A stretch of DNA of 64,000 bases from Oceanibaculum indicum P24 (GTDB taxonomy: Bacteria > Pseudomonadota > Alphaproteobacteria > Oceanibaculales > Oceanibaculaceae): positions 62,001 through 126,000 of the forward strand of contig NZ_AMRL01000003.1 of NCBI RefSeq assembly GCF_000299935.1, given 5' to 3'. Positions within the stretch are counted from its first letter, which is position 1. Each line of letters starts with the position of its first letter. Below the pieces are notes generated by a model that made no database searches, was not told the DNA's origin, and was given only the letters and a program-made list of their open reading frames with translations. A program made the translations under genes and the position numbers. Shown here one piece after another: positions 28,445 to 37,023 of the stretch.

Positions 28445-28884
28445 GAAAAACCTGACAGGCTAGGGAGCTTTAACAAGGAAACACCGGAACGGCAGGAACC
28501 CTACCCTCCCGCCGGTGCGAAGCCAATGGCCGGCGGCCACGAACCACACATCTTCAGGCGATAGCGTCATGCCCTCCACACATAGGACATCCGCACCGCC
28601 TGTCCATGGCGCCAGCCGCGCAAAAGGACCAGATAAATTGCGGGCAAGCCAGCAAAGCCGGAATGAGTGCCGGCTTGACGCAAGATTTGGTTGCCGTCAC
28701 TGTGTTTGCCACGAGCATTAGGAATCGTAGGTAAACATATCGATTCGACCCTGGAATCGACCTTAACCAATCCGAAGGGATTGGAGACGATAATCAAAAA
28801 CGAGGAACGCACCACCGGTTCAGGATACCCGGCCGCCTATACCGGCAAGGCCAGGGTCACCAGGCGGAAAGGCACGTAGAAGAC
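28445..28884. other. Non-coding leader region upstream of phaZ
   Basis: This 440-bp stretch separates the divergent M14 peptidase and phaZ genes. No convincing gene is seen. It holds two adjacent dyads close to phaZ: TCGATTC-N7-GAATCGA (28740-28760) and CCAATCC-GAAG-GGATTGG (28767-28784). A TTGACG (28675-28680) could be a -35 box, but no good -10 follows it. Confidence 0.5.
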
Positions 28885-30108
28885 ATGCTCTATCATCTCT
28901 ATGAAATGCAGCAGGCTGCGCTCGCTCCGGTGCGCATCATGACGGATGCAACACAGGCGCTGATGCGCAATCCCTGGGTACCGCTCAGCTATACCCAGTT
29001 CGGACAGTCGCTGGCCGCCGGCGCGGAAGTGCTGGAAGGTGTCATCAAGCAGCGCAACAAGCCGGACTGGCGCCTGGACACGACCCAGATCGACGGCAAG
29101 ACCGTACCTGTAACGCAGGAAATCGCGCTCAGCCTGCCCTTCTGCGACCTGCTGCATTTCAAGCGTGATGCCAAGGGGCTGAACGATCCGAAAACCCTCG
29201 TCGTCGCGCCGATGTCCGGCCATTACGCCACGCTGCTGCGCGGCACGGTCCAAGCCCTGCTGCCGGGCCACGACGTCTATGTGACCGACTGGCACGATGC
29301 GCGGGACATCCCCGAATCCGAAGGTGCCTTCAACCTCGATTCCTATATCGATTATCTGATGCAGTTCATGCGGCATCTGGGCCGCGACACCCATCTGATC
29401 GCGGTCTGCCAGCCGGCGCCGATGGTGCTGGCTGCGGTTTCGCTGATGGCCGCCGCCGACGACAAGGCGCAGCCGCGCAGCATGACCCTGATGGGCGGGC
29501 CGGTCGATACGCGCGCCAACCCGACCATCGTGACCCGCTTCGCCGAGAACCGCTCCATGGACTGGTTCGAGCGCCATGTGGTGGCCACCGTACCGCTGCA
29601 TTATCCGGGTGCCGGGCGGCGGGTCTATCCGGGCTTCATGCAGGTCGGCGCCTTCATTTCGATGAATCCGGGCCGCCACTTCCACGCCCATATCGACCAG
29701 TTCAAGCATCTGGTCCGCGGCGATGGCGAATCGGCCGACGGGCACCGGCGCTTCTACGACGAATATCTGACCGTGCAGGACATCTCCGCCGACTTCTACC
29801 TCGATACAGTGGAGCATGTGTTCAAGCTGCACTCGCTGCCGAAAGGCACGATGCGCTGGCGTACCCAGCGCGTCGATCCGGCCGCCATCACCAAGACCGC
29901 GCTGATGACCATCGAGGGTGAGCTGGACGACATCTCCGCCCCCGGCCAGACGCTGGCGGCGCATGATCTGGTGAAGAACCTGCCGAAATCCATGCAGGAG
30001 CATTACCTGCAGAAGGGCGTTGGCCATTACGGCATCTTCAACGGCCGCCGCTGGCGCGAGCAGATCATGCCGCGCATCGCCAGCTTCATCCGCAAGCACG
30101 AAAAGTAG
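28885..30108 (+). CDS. phaZ: Intracellular polyhydroxybutyrate depolymerase
   Basis: The 407-residue protein belongs to the PhaZ1-type intracellular depolymerases, which mobilise granule-bound PHB. The fold is alpha/beta hydrolase with a cysteine nucleophile, Cys175 in AVCQPAPM, in place of the usual serine. The N-terminus MLYHLYEMQQAALAP is characteristic. The catalytic histidine is probably in GVGHYGIFNGRRW near residue 380. There is no signal peptide. It is preceded by a long non-coding leader and transcribed alone. It implies that the organism stores PHB. Confidence 0.93.
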   Translation: MLYHLYEMQQAALAPVRIMTDATQALMRNPWVPLSYTQFGQSLAAGAEVLEGVIKQRNKPDWRLDTTQIDGKTVPVTQEIALSLPFCDLLHFKRDAKGLNDPKTLVVAPMSGHYATLLRGTVQALLPGHDVYVTDWHDARDIPESEGAFNLDSYIDYLMQFMRHLGRDTHLIAVCQPAPMVLAAVSLMAAADDKAQPRSMTLMGGPVDTRANPTIVTRFAENRSMDWFERHVVATVPLHYPGAGRRVYPGFMQVGAFISMNPGRHFHAHIDQFKHLVRGDGESADGHRRFYDEYLTVQDISADFYLDTVEHVFKLHSLPKGTMRWRTQRVDPAAITKTALMTIEGELDDISAPGQTLAAHDLVKNLPKSMQEHYLQKGVGHYGIFNGRRWREQIMPRIASFIRKHEK

Positions 30109-30117
30109 GAAACCCGG

Positions 30118-30825
30118 CTACTCGGCTGCCTGGCTGGTCTCCGAAGCGGCCTCATAGGCCTGCTTCAGATGCTGGTACTTGTTGCGCAGGTGATCGGCCA
30201 GCAGCCGTGAGAGCAGTGCCGAGTCGCGCTTCACCAGCGCGTCCAGGATCAGGTCATGCTCCGCGACCGCATGGTCCCAGCGCTCGCCGGACAGGTTCGC
30301 CATATAGCGGAAGCGCCGGATGCGCCCGTTCAGCGCGCCATAGGTCTGCGCCAGCGTGGCATTGCCGGCCCCTTCAATGATCGCCAGATGGATCGCCTGG
30401 TTCAGCTTGAAGTAGCTGTGCAGGTCGGCGCGCGCGTGGCAGGCCAGCATCTCGTAATGCAGCGCCTTCACCTCGGCGATGGCCACATCGGTCATCCGGC
30501 TGGCCGCCAGCGATCCCGCCAGCCCTTCCAGCGCCACCATAACCTCGACGATCTCGTCCAGCTCCACCACGGTCAGCGGGGCGACCACGGCCCCCCGGTT
30601 GGGCAGCAGTTCCACCAGCCCTTCCGAGGCCAGCACTTTCAGCGCCTCGCGCAGCGGCGTGCGCGAGATGCCGAAGCGTTCGCACAGCACACGCTCCGGC
30701 ACGCGCTTGCCGGGTTCCAGCTCGCCCTCGACGATCAGGTCGCGCAGCCGCTCCACCACCTCGTCATGCAGCGAGCGTCGGGCAATGCGCTGTTCGGTTA
30801 CGGTATCGGATGCCAGCAGGGCCAT
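30118..30825 (-). CDS. GntR/FadR-family transcriptional regulator
   Basis: The 235-residue protein has an N-terminal winged helix (LHDEVVERLRDLIVEGELEPG; LCERFGISRTPLREALKVLASEGLVELLPNRGAVV) and a C-terminal all-helical FCD ligand domain (EIVEVMVALEGLAGSLAA; HLAIIEGAGN; EHDLILDAL). FCD regulators usually sense a carboxylic acid. It lies eight bases after the FAD/Fe-S dehydrogenase gene on the same strand. Palindromes built on TTGCATGCA in that gene's promoter and in the divergent aminotransferase promoter are its likely operators. Confidence 0.9.
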   Translation of the reverse strand: MALLASDTVTEQRIARRSLHDEVVERLRDLIVEGELEPGKRVPERVLCERFGISRTPLREALKVLASEGLVELLPNRGAVVAPLTVVELDEIVEVMVALEGLAGSLAASRMTDVAIAEVKALHYEMLACHARADLHSYFKLNQAIHLAIIEGAGNATLAQTYGALNGRIRRFRYMANLSGERWDHAVAEHDLILDALVKRDSALLSRLLADHLRNKYQHLKQAYEAASETSQAAE

Positions 30826-30833
30826 GACGCATC

Positions 30834-33791
30834 CTACTCCGTCGCCAGTGCCATTTCGAGCACCCGGACGACATGCACCGCCTCGCGGCTGGCACCGTCA
30901 TGGATCTGATGCCGGCACGACGTGCCGTCGGCAACCAGAATGACGCCCGGCTCCGCCTTGCGGATGGCCGGCAGCAGCGACGCCTCGGCCATCTTCATCG
31001 AGACCTCGTAATGCTCCGCCTCATAACCGAAGGCGCCGGCCATGCCGCAGCAGGAACTGTCGATGGTCTCCACGGTCAGGCCCGGCACCAGCTTCAGCAC
31101 CTGCTGCACCGCCGGCATGGCGGCGAAGGCCTTCTGGTGGCAATGGCCATGCAGCAGCGCCTTGCTGGCCGTGATCGGCTTCAGCTCGAGCTTCAGCCGC
31201 CCGGCGCGCGCCTCGGCGGCCAGGAATTCCTCCAGCAGCATGGCGCGCTCCGCCAGCGCATCGGACTCGGCGCCGGGGTGCATCGATCGGAACTCGTCGC
31301 GCAGGGTGAACAGGCAGGAAGGTTCCAGCCCAAGCACCGGCACGCCGGCCTCGATATAAGGTTTCAGCGCGTCCAGCATGCGCCGCGATTCCGCCTTCGC
31401 CTCATCGACCAGGCCAGCCGCCAGGAAGGTACGCCCGCAGCACAGCGGCCGATCCTCCGGCGGGGCGGCGAAATGCACCCGATAGCCGGCAGATGTGAGC
31501 ACCCGAACCGCTGCGCGCGCATTCTCCACATCGAAATAGCGGTTGAAGGTGTCCACGAACAGCACGACGGCAGTGCCATCCGCCGGCCCGGTGGACAGGC
31601 CCGGCGCGCGGAAGGCATCGCTGCGCCATTGCGGCAGGCTGCGCTTCGCGGACAGGCCCAGCAGCTTTTCCGTCAGGAAAGGCAGGCCAGGTATCCGGTC
31701 GCGCAGATTCATCAGCGGCGCCAGCTTGGCGGCGATGCCGGCATAGCGCGGCAGGAAGGCGACCAGCCGGTCCTTCAGCCTGAGTCCGTGCTTCTGGCGG
31801 TAATGATGCAGGAACTCGATCTTCATCTTCGCCATGTCAACGCCGGTCGGGCATTCGCGCTTGCAGCCCTTGCAGCCGACGCACAGATCCATGGTCTGGT
31901 ACATCTCGTCCGACAGCAGCGCGTCTGGGCCGAGCTGCCCGGACAGGGCGAGGCGCAGGGAATTGGCCCGGCCGCGCGTCACATCCTTCTCCTCGCCGGT
32001 GGCGCGGAAGCTGGGGCACATGACGCCGGGGTCCGCCTTGCGGCAGGCGCCATTGTTGTTGCACATCTCGACCGCACCGGAGATGCCGCCCCACTCGCTC
32101 CAGTCCAGCGCCGTCTCAAGCGGCTGGATGGCATAGCCCGGCTTGAAGCGGAACAGGTTGCGGTCGTCCATCTTCGGCGCACGGACGATCTTGCCGGGGT
32201 TCATCATCCCGTCGGAATCGAACTCGTCCTTCACCTCCTCGAAGGCGCGGACAATGCGGCTGCCATACATCGGCTCGTGGAACTCGGAACGCACGATGCC
32301 GTCGCCATGCTCGCCGGAGTGACAGCCCTTGTATTCGCGCACCATGGCGAAGGCTTCCTCGGCGATGGCGCGCATATTCTTGGCACCCTCCTCGGTCTTC
32401 ATGTTCAGGATCGGACGCACATGCAGGGTGCCGACCGAGGCATGGGCGTACCAGGTGCCCTTGGTGCCGTATTTGGTGAAAATGTCGGTCAGCCGCTCCG
32501 TATAGTCGGCTAGGTCCTCCAGCGGCACCGCGCAATCCTCGATAAAGGAGACGGGTTTGCCGTCGCCCTTCATCGACATCATGATGTTCAGCCCCTGCTT
32601 GCGGATTTCCCAGATTTCGCTCTGGAATTTCGGGTCGGCGGCCTCCACCACGGCGCCGGGGAAGCCCAGATCGCCCATCAGCTCGACCAGGCGGGCGAGG
32701 CCGCGCAGCTGCTCGTCCCTGTCCTCGCCGGCGAATTCGACCAGCAGCAGCGCGTCCGGCTCGCCGACGACGAACTTGTCCACCGTCTCGCGGAAGGCCG
32801 GGATGTCGCGCGCCAAATCGATCATCGTGCGGTCCACCAGCTCCACCGCCGTCGGCCCCAGCTTCACGATATGCTGCGTCGCCTCCATCGCCTTGCGGAA
32901 GGTCGGGAAATGGCACACGCCCAGCGCCTTGTGCGGCGGGATCGGCTGCAAGTCCAGCTGGATGCGCTGGAACCAGCCCAGCGTGCCCTCGGAGCCAACC
33001 AGCAGGCTAGCCATATTGTGGCCTTCCGGGCGGATCGTCTCGATATTGTAGCCGCCGATCTTGCGCAGGATATCGGGAATGCGGGCCTTGATCTCGTCGG
33101 CCTCGCGCAGGCCCAGCGCGCGCATCTTCTGCACGATCTCCAGATAGCGCGGATTACCCTCCAGCCCGTCCAGATTGCCGGGGATCGGGCCGAACAGCGC
33201 CTGCGTGCCATCGGCCAGCACCGCCTCGATGGCGCGGACATTGTGCACCATGTTGCCATAGCGCAGGGAGCGCGAGCCGCAGGAATTATTGCCGGCCATT
33301 CCGCCGATGGTGGCGCGGCTGCCGGTGGAGATATCGACCGGGAAGAACAGGCCGGTGCCCTTAAGCTGCTTGTTCAGCCGGTCCAGCGTGATGCCGGGAT
33401 GCACCCAGGCAGTGCGCTCTTCCGGGTTGACCGAGATGACGTCATTCAGGAAACGGCTGTGGTCGATGACCAGCGCCTCGTTCACCGTCTGCCCGCATTG
33501 CGAGGTGCCGCCGCCGCGCGGCAGCACCGGCACCCCCTCCTCCCGCGCGATGTCCAGCGCACGCAGAACATCCGCCTCGCTGCGCGGCACGACAACGCCC
33601 AGCGGTTCGATCTGGTAGATCGAGGCGTCGGTCGAATAACGCCCGCGGCTGAACCCGTCGAACAGCACGTCGCCCTCGACCTCCCGCCGCAGGCGCGCAG
33701 CGAGGCCGCTGTCGCCCGGCGCGATACGGGCCTTGCGGGAAGAAGCGGCAGTCTTGGATGCCGGCTTGGCGGCAGGCTGGATGGCGGACAC
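30834..33791 (-). CDS. FAD-linked and Fe-S-containing 2-hydroxyacid dehydrogenase (YdiJ-like)
   Basis: The 985-residue protein fuses three modules. First is a PCMH-type FAD-binding domain (about residues 60-290; VPVLPRGGGTSQCGQ, STGSRATIGGMAGNNSCGS). Second is an FAD-linked oxidase C-terminal domain (to about 570). Third is a GlpC-like part with the ferredoxin motif CVGCKGCKRECPTG near residue 640 and two cysteine-rich CCG motifs (LCCGRTF near 784, SCCGMAGAFGYE near 915). Such fusions oxidise D-lactate, D-2-hydroxyglutarate or similar acids and feed electrons to quinone. The substrate is unknown; it is probably what the neighbouring TRAP system imports. Confidence 0.88.
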   Translation of the reverse strand: MSAIQPAAKPASKTAASSRKARIAPGDSGLAARLRREVEGDVLFDGFSRGRYSTDASIYQIEPLGVVVPRSEADVLRALDIAREEGVPVLPRGGGTSQCGQTVNEALVIDHSRFLNDVISVNPEERTAWVHPGITLDRLNKQLKGTGLFFPVDISTGSRATIGGMAGNNSCGSRSLRYGNMVHNVRAIEAVLADGTQALFGPIPGNLDGLEGNPRYLEIVQKMRALGLREADEIKARIPDILRKIGGYNIETIRPEGHNMASLLVGSEGTLGWFQRIQLDLQPIPPHKALGVCHFPTFRKAMEATQHIVKLGPTAVELVDRTMIDLARDIPAFRETVDKFVVGEPDALLLVEFAGEDRDEQLRGLARLVELMGDLGFPGAVVEAADPKFQSEIWEIRKQGLNIMMSMKGDGKPVSFIEDCAVPLEDLADYTERLTDIFTKYGTKGTWYAHASVGTLHVRPILNMKTEEGAKNMRAIAEEAFAMVREYKGCHSGEHGDGIVRSEFHEPMYGSRIVRAFEEVKDEFDSDGMMNPGKIVRAPKMDDRNLFRFKPGYAIQPLETALDWSEWGGISGAVEMCNNNGACRKADPGVMCPSFRATGEEKDVTRGRANSLRLALSGQLGPDALLSDEMYQTMDLCVGCKGCKRECPTGVDMAKMKIEFLHHYRQKHGLRLKDRLVAFLPRYAGIAAKLAPLMNLRDRIPGLPFLTEKLLGLSAKRSLPQWRSDAFRAPGLSTGPADGTAVVLFVDTFNRYFDVENARAAVRVLTSAGYRVHFAAPPEDRPLCCGRTFLAAGLVDEAKAESRRMLDALKPYIEAGVPVLGLEPSCLFTLRDEFRSMHPGAESDALAERAMLLEEFLAAEARAGRLKLELKPITASKALLHGHCHQKAFAAMPAVQQVLKLVPGLTVETIDSSCCGMAGAFGYEAEHYEVSMKMAEASLLPAIRKAEPGVILVADGTSCRHQIHDGASREAVHVVRVLEMALATE

Positions 33792-33870
33792 GGGATTCGA
33801 GCTTTCCAGTTATATGTGGAAGGAGGCGAGAGTTGCGCGCTTCGCGGTGGAACGCAAGCGTCTCCGGGAA

Positions 33871-33898
33871 AGCCTAGCATTTTGCATGCAAAATTCAA
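33871..33898 (-). promoter_or_regulatory. Promoter and palindromic operator of the FAD/Fe-S dehydrogenase gene
   Basis: On the minus strand TTGAAT (33898-33893) and TAGGCT (33876-33871) are 16 bp apart. A perfect 16-bp palindrome, ATTTTGCATGCAAAAT (33879-33894), fills the spacer. A bound repressor would block RNA polymerase. Confidence 0.6.
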
Positions 33899-33993
33899 CG
33901 CGCGCCCTGGTGGCCCTGACACGAATCCTGAAATGCAGGCAATTTCTTTGAAAATGCTGCACCGCAGAACAACCCCACACCGGCAATGGCCGC

Positions 33994-34028
33994 TTGACAG
34001 ACCCCGCCAAATTGCATGCACTATGCAA
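33994..34028 (+). promoter_or_regulatory. Promoter and operator of the aminotransferase-TRAP operon
   Basis: A consensus -35 box TTGACA (33994-33999) is followed, 17 bp later, by TGCACT. The -10 region is covered by TTGCAT-GCACT-ATGCAA (34012-34028), which contains the same TTGCATGCA core as the palindrome at 33879. This divergent pair suggests one regulator for both transcripts. Confidence 0.55.
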
Positions 34029-34095
34029 ATCAACCGCAATCGGGTTGCCCTTCGATACCCCATGGGCACCCACTCAGACAAAGAAGACAGCGATC

Positions 34096-35289
34096 ATGAC
34101 CTACCGCTCCGGCCGCCACTTCCTGCAGATCCCTGGCCCGACCAATGTGCCTGACCGGGTGCTGCGCGCCATCGATGCGCCGACCATGGACCATCGCGGG
34201 CCGGAATTCGGTGTGCTGGGCAAATATGTGCTGGAAGGTCTGAAGCCGATCTTCAAGACGAAGAACCCGGTGATCATCTTCCCGGCCTCGGGTACCGGCG
34301 CGTGGGAGGCAGCATTGGTCAACACCCTGTCGCCCGGCGACAAGGTGCTGATGGTGGAAACCGGCCAGTTCGCCACCCTGTGGCAGGAGATGGCGGACCG
34401 CCTCGGCTTGACCGTCGAGTTCGTTGCCGGTGACTGGCGCAGCGGCGTCGATCCGAAGCTGATCGAGGCCAAGCTGAAGGAAGACAAGGGCCACACGATC
34501 AAGGCGGTCTGCGCCGTCCATAATGAGACCTCGACCGGTGTGACCAGCCGCATCGGGCTGATCCGTAAGGCGATCGACGCCGCTGGCCATCCGGCGCTGT
34601 ATCTGGTCGATACGATTTCCTCGCTGGCTTCCATCGACTACCGGCATGACGAATGGGGCGTGGATGTCACCGTCTCCGGCTCGCAGAAGGGGCTGATGCT
34701 GCCGCCGGGCCTGTCCTTCAACGCGATCAGCGACAAGGCCATCGCCGCCTCGAAGAAGGCCGGCCTCACCAAATCCTACTGGGACTGGGCGCCGATGCTG
34801 GCAGCCAACGAGAAGGGCTATTTCCCCTACACGCCAGCGACCAACCTGCTGTACGGGCTGAAGGAAGCCATCGACATGCTGATGGAGGAAGGGCTGGACA
34901 ATGTGTTCGCCCGCCACGACCGCCATGCCGAGGCGACGCGCCGCGCGGTGCGCGGCTGGGGGCTGGAAATCCTGGCGAAGAACCCGGAGGAATATTCCAG
35001 CGCGCTGACCGCTGTGCTGATGCCCGAGGGGCACAATGCGGATGCGCTGCGCAAGGTGATCCTGGACAAGTTCGACATGTCGCTGGGCGCCGGCCTCGGC
35101 AAGGTCGCCGGCAAGGTGTTCCGCATCGGCCATCTGGGCGATTTCAACGACCTGACGCTGGCCGGCACCCTGTCGGGCGTCGAGATGGGGCTGAAGCTGG
35201 CCGGCGTGCCAATCAAGGCAAGCGGCGTGGCCGAGGCTCTGGCTTATCTGGGCGAGGCGAACACCGGGGCCAAGAGCGCGGCAGCCTGA
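34096..35289 (+). CDS. Serine--glyoxylate aminotransferase
   Basis: The 397-residue PLP enzyme of class V transfers the amino group of serine (or alanine) to glyoxylate, giving hydroxypyruvate and glycine. The family start GRHFLQIPGPTNVPDRVLRA and the PLP lysine Lys198 in VTVSGSQKGLM are clear. ATG 34096 was chosen because it gives the normal N-terminus; a longer frame runs through the promoter. It opens the operon with the TRAP genes, so the imported compound may yield glyoxylate or hydroxypyruvate. Alanine-glyoxylate activity cannot be excluded. Confidence 0.92.
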   Translation: MTYRSGRHFLQIPGPTNVPDRVLRAIDAPTMDHRGPEFGVLGKYVLEGLKPIFKTKNPVIIFPASGTGAWEAALVNTLSPGDKVLMVETGQFATLWQEMADRLGLTVEFVAGDWRSGVDPKLIEAKLKEDKGHTIKAVCAVHNETSTGVTSRIGLIRKAIDAAGHPALYLVDTISSLASIDYRHDEWGVDVTVSGSQKGLMLPPGLSFNAISDKAIAASKKAGLTKSYWDWAPMLAANEKGYFPYTPATNLLYGLKEAIDMLMEEGLDNVFARHDRHAEATRRAVRGWGLEILAKNPEEYSSALTAVLMPEGHNADALRKVILDKFDMSLGAGLGKVAGKVFRIGHLGDFNDLTLAGTLSGVEMGLKLAGVPIKASGVAEALAYLGEANTGAKSAAA

Positions 35290-35416
35290 GTACGGTAAAC
35301 AAATAAAATGCGCGACAACTAATGATGGCGAGGCACACCGAAATACAAGCATAATCGGATGGAAGAGCCGGCACCAAGACCGGCCCCATGCATCAACAGG
35401 AGATGGAGGAAACGTC

Positions 35417-36409
35417 ATGAGGAAACTGTTCATCGCGGGCGCCCTGCTGGGTGGTGGGCTGATAGCCGGTGGGCTGGCGGCGCCGGCCCAGGCACAGATG
35501 GAGCTGAAATTTGGCCATGTCGGCGGGCCGGGCTCGCTGTTCGAGATTTCGGCCAACGAGTTCGCCCGCCGCGCCAACGAGAAGCTGGGCGGCAAGGCGA
35601 AGGTCGTCACCTTCGGCTCCAGCCAGCTCGGCGGCGACAAGGAGCTGCTGCAGAAGCTGCGGCTCGGCACGGTGGAGTTCGCCCTGCCCTCGACCGTCAT
35701 GTCGTCCGAGGTCGATGCGTTCGGCATGTTCGAGATGCCGTATCTCGTGAAGAACCGCGAGCATATGAAGAAGATCGAGAAGGAGGTGGTGTGGCCCTCC
35801 CTCGCGCCGATGGCCGAGGCCAAGGGCTACAAGATCCTCGCGGTGTGGGAGAACGGTTTCCGCCACATCACAAACAATGTCCGCCCCATCGTGAAGCCGG
35901 AAGACCTGAAGGGCGTGAAGCTGCGCACGCCGAAGGGCAAGTGGCGCGTGAAGATGTTCCAGAGCTATGGCGCCAACCCGTCGCCGATGGCGCTGTCGGA
36001 AGTGTTCGTCGCCCTGCAGACCGGCGTGATGGACGGGCAGGAAAACCCGCTGACGCAGATCTACTCCACCAAGTTCCAGGAAGTGCAGAAGTACCTGTCG
36101 ATGACCGGCCATGTCTACACGCCGGCCTACATCGTGGCAGGCGTGCGCAAGTGGGAATCGCTGCCGGAGGATGTCCGCAAGGCGCTGAGCGAGGCTGCCA
36201 TGGAAACCCAGCCCTACGTCTATGAGCAGGCGGCGAAGCTGGAGGACGACCTGCTGGCCAAGATCAAGGCCGCCGGTGTGCAGGTGAACGAGGCCGATAA
36301 GGACGCCTTCATCGCTGCCAGCAAGGAAGTCTATGCCGAATTCGGCAAGGATGTGCCGGCCGGTGGCAAACTGGTCGATCAGGCCGTTGCCCTTGGGGCC
36401 GGATTGTAA
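35417..36409 (+). CDS. dctP: TRAP transporter substrate-binding protein (DctP family)
   Basis: The 330-residue periplasmic protein has a signal peptide of about 27 residues (ending APAQAQ). The DctP fold follows, with the RTPKGKWRVKMF motif containing the arginine that binds the ligand carboxylate, and the ALSEVFVALQTGVMDGQENP motif. A carboxylic acid substrate is therefore expected. A GGAGATGGAGGAAACGTC ribosome site precedes the ATG. A strong intrinsic terminator after the gene should leave more DctP than membrane subunits. Confidence 0.92.
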   Translation: MRKLFIAGALLGGGLIAGGLAAPAQAQMELKFGHVGGPGSLFEISANEFARRANEKLGGKAKVVTFGSSQLGGDKELLQKLRLGTVEFALPSTVMSSEVDAFGMFEMPYLVKNREHMKKIEKEVVWPSLAPMAEAKGYKILAVWENGFRHITNNVRPIVKPEDLKGVKLRTPKGKWRVKMFQSYGANPSPMALSEVFVALQTGVMDGQENPLTQIYSTKFQEVQKYLSMTGHVYTPAYIVAGVRKWESLPEDVRKALSEAAMETQPYVYEQAAKLEDDLLAKIKAAGVQVNEADKDAFIAASKEVYAEFGKDVPAGGKLVDQAVALGAGL

Positions 36410-36424
36410 CCCCCCTACCAGAAC

Positions 36425-36458
36425 GCCCTGTCGGCTGACGCCGGCAGGGCTTTTTTTT
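36425..36458 (+). terminator. Intrinsic terminator between dctP and dctQ
   Basis: GCCCTGTCGGC (36425-36435) pairs with GCCGGCAGGGC (36440-36450) through one G-U pair around a TGAC loop, and eight T residues follow. It lies within the operon, so it probably acts as a partial terminator that favours dctP mRNA. Confidence 0.85.
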
Positions 36459-36501
36459 GCCCGCCCCGCCTCCCTTTTCCGCCAAACAAGGATCGCCCGC
36501 T

Positions 36502-37023
36502 TTGTTCGCCGCCTTGAGAACAGTCTTTGAAAAGACCCTGACGGCTTTCGTCATCTTCCTGCTCGCCAGCCTGACGGTGATCATCGTCATGGGCGTCACC
36601 TACCGGAAAATGGGCTGGTCGCTGGTCTGGTACGACGAGGTCGCCTCGATCATGCTGGCCTGGCTGACCTATTACGGGGCCTCGCTGGCGGCGCTGAAGC
36701 GCGCCCATATCGGCTTTCCCGGCCTGGTGAACGCAATGCCGCCGCAGCTGCGGATCACCGCGGTGCTGTTCGCCGAGGCCTGCGTCATCGGCTTCTTCGC
36801 CATCCTCGCCTGGTTCGGCTGGGAGGTGCTGCAGATCTTGCAGGGCGACACGCTGGTCACCCTGCCGAACGTGACCACCGCCTTCACCCAGTCGGTCATC
36901 CCCATCGGCGGCGTGCTGTTCATAATGGCACAGCTGTTCAGCCTGCCCGAGGTGCTGGCGCAGGCGCGCGGCGGCGGCATCGTCGATCATGAGCAGAAGC
37001 AGCTTGAGGAGGCGCTGCGATGA
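36502..37023 (+). CDS. dctQ: TRAP transporter small membrane subunit (DctQ family)
   Basis: The 173-residue inner-membrane protein has four predicted helices and the DctQ pattern (VTYRKMGWSLVWYDEVASIMLAWLTYYGASLAALKRAHIGF). There is no ATG at the 5' end. I place the start at TTG 36502 because AAGGA lies nine bases upstream and helix 1 follows; a TTG at 36457 would fall inside the terminator T-run. Its stop overlaps the dctM start (ATGA). Confidence 0.87.
   Translation: MFAALRTVFEKTLTAFVIFLLASLTVIIVMGVTYRKMGWSLVWYDEVASIMLAWLTYYGASLAALKRAHIGFPGLVNAMPPQLRITAVLFAEACVIGFFAILAWFGWEVLQILQGDTLVTLPNVTTAFTQSVIPIGGVLFIMAQLFSLPEVLAQARGGGIVDHEQKQLEEALR

Noticed and set aside
28567-28815. 82-codon minus-strand frame in the phaZ leader region
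   Set aside because: No ribosome site, no homologous look and it covers the dyads of the leader.
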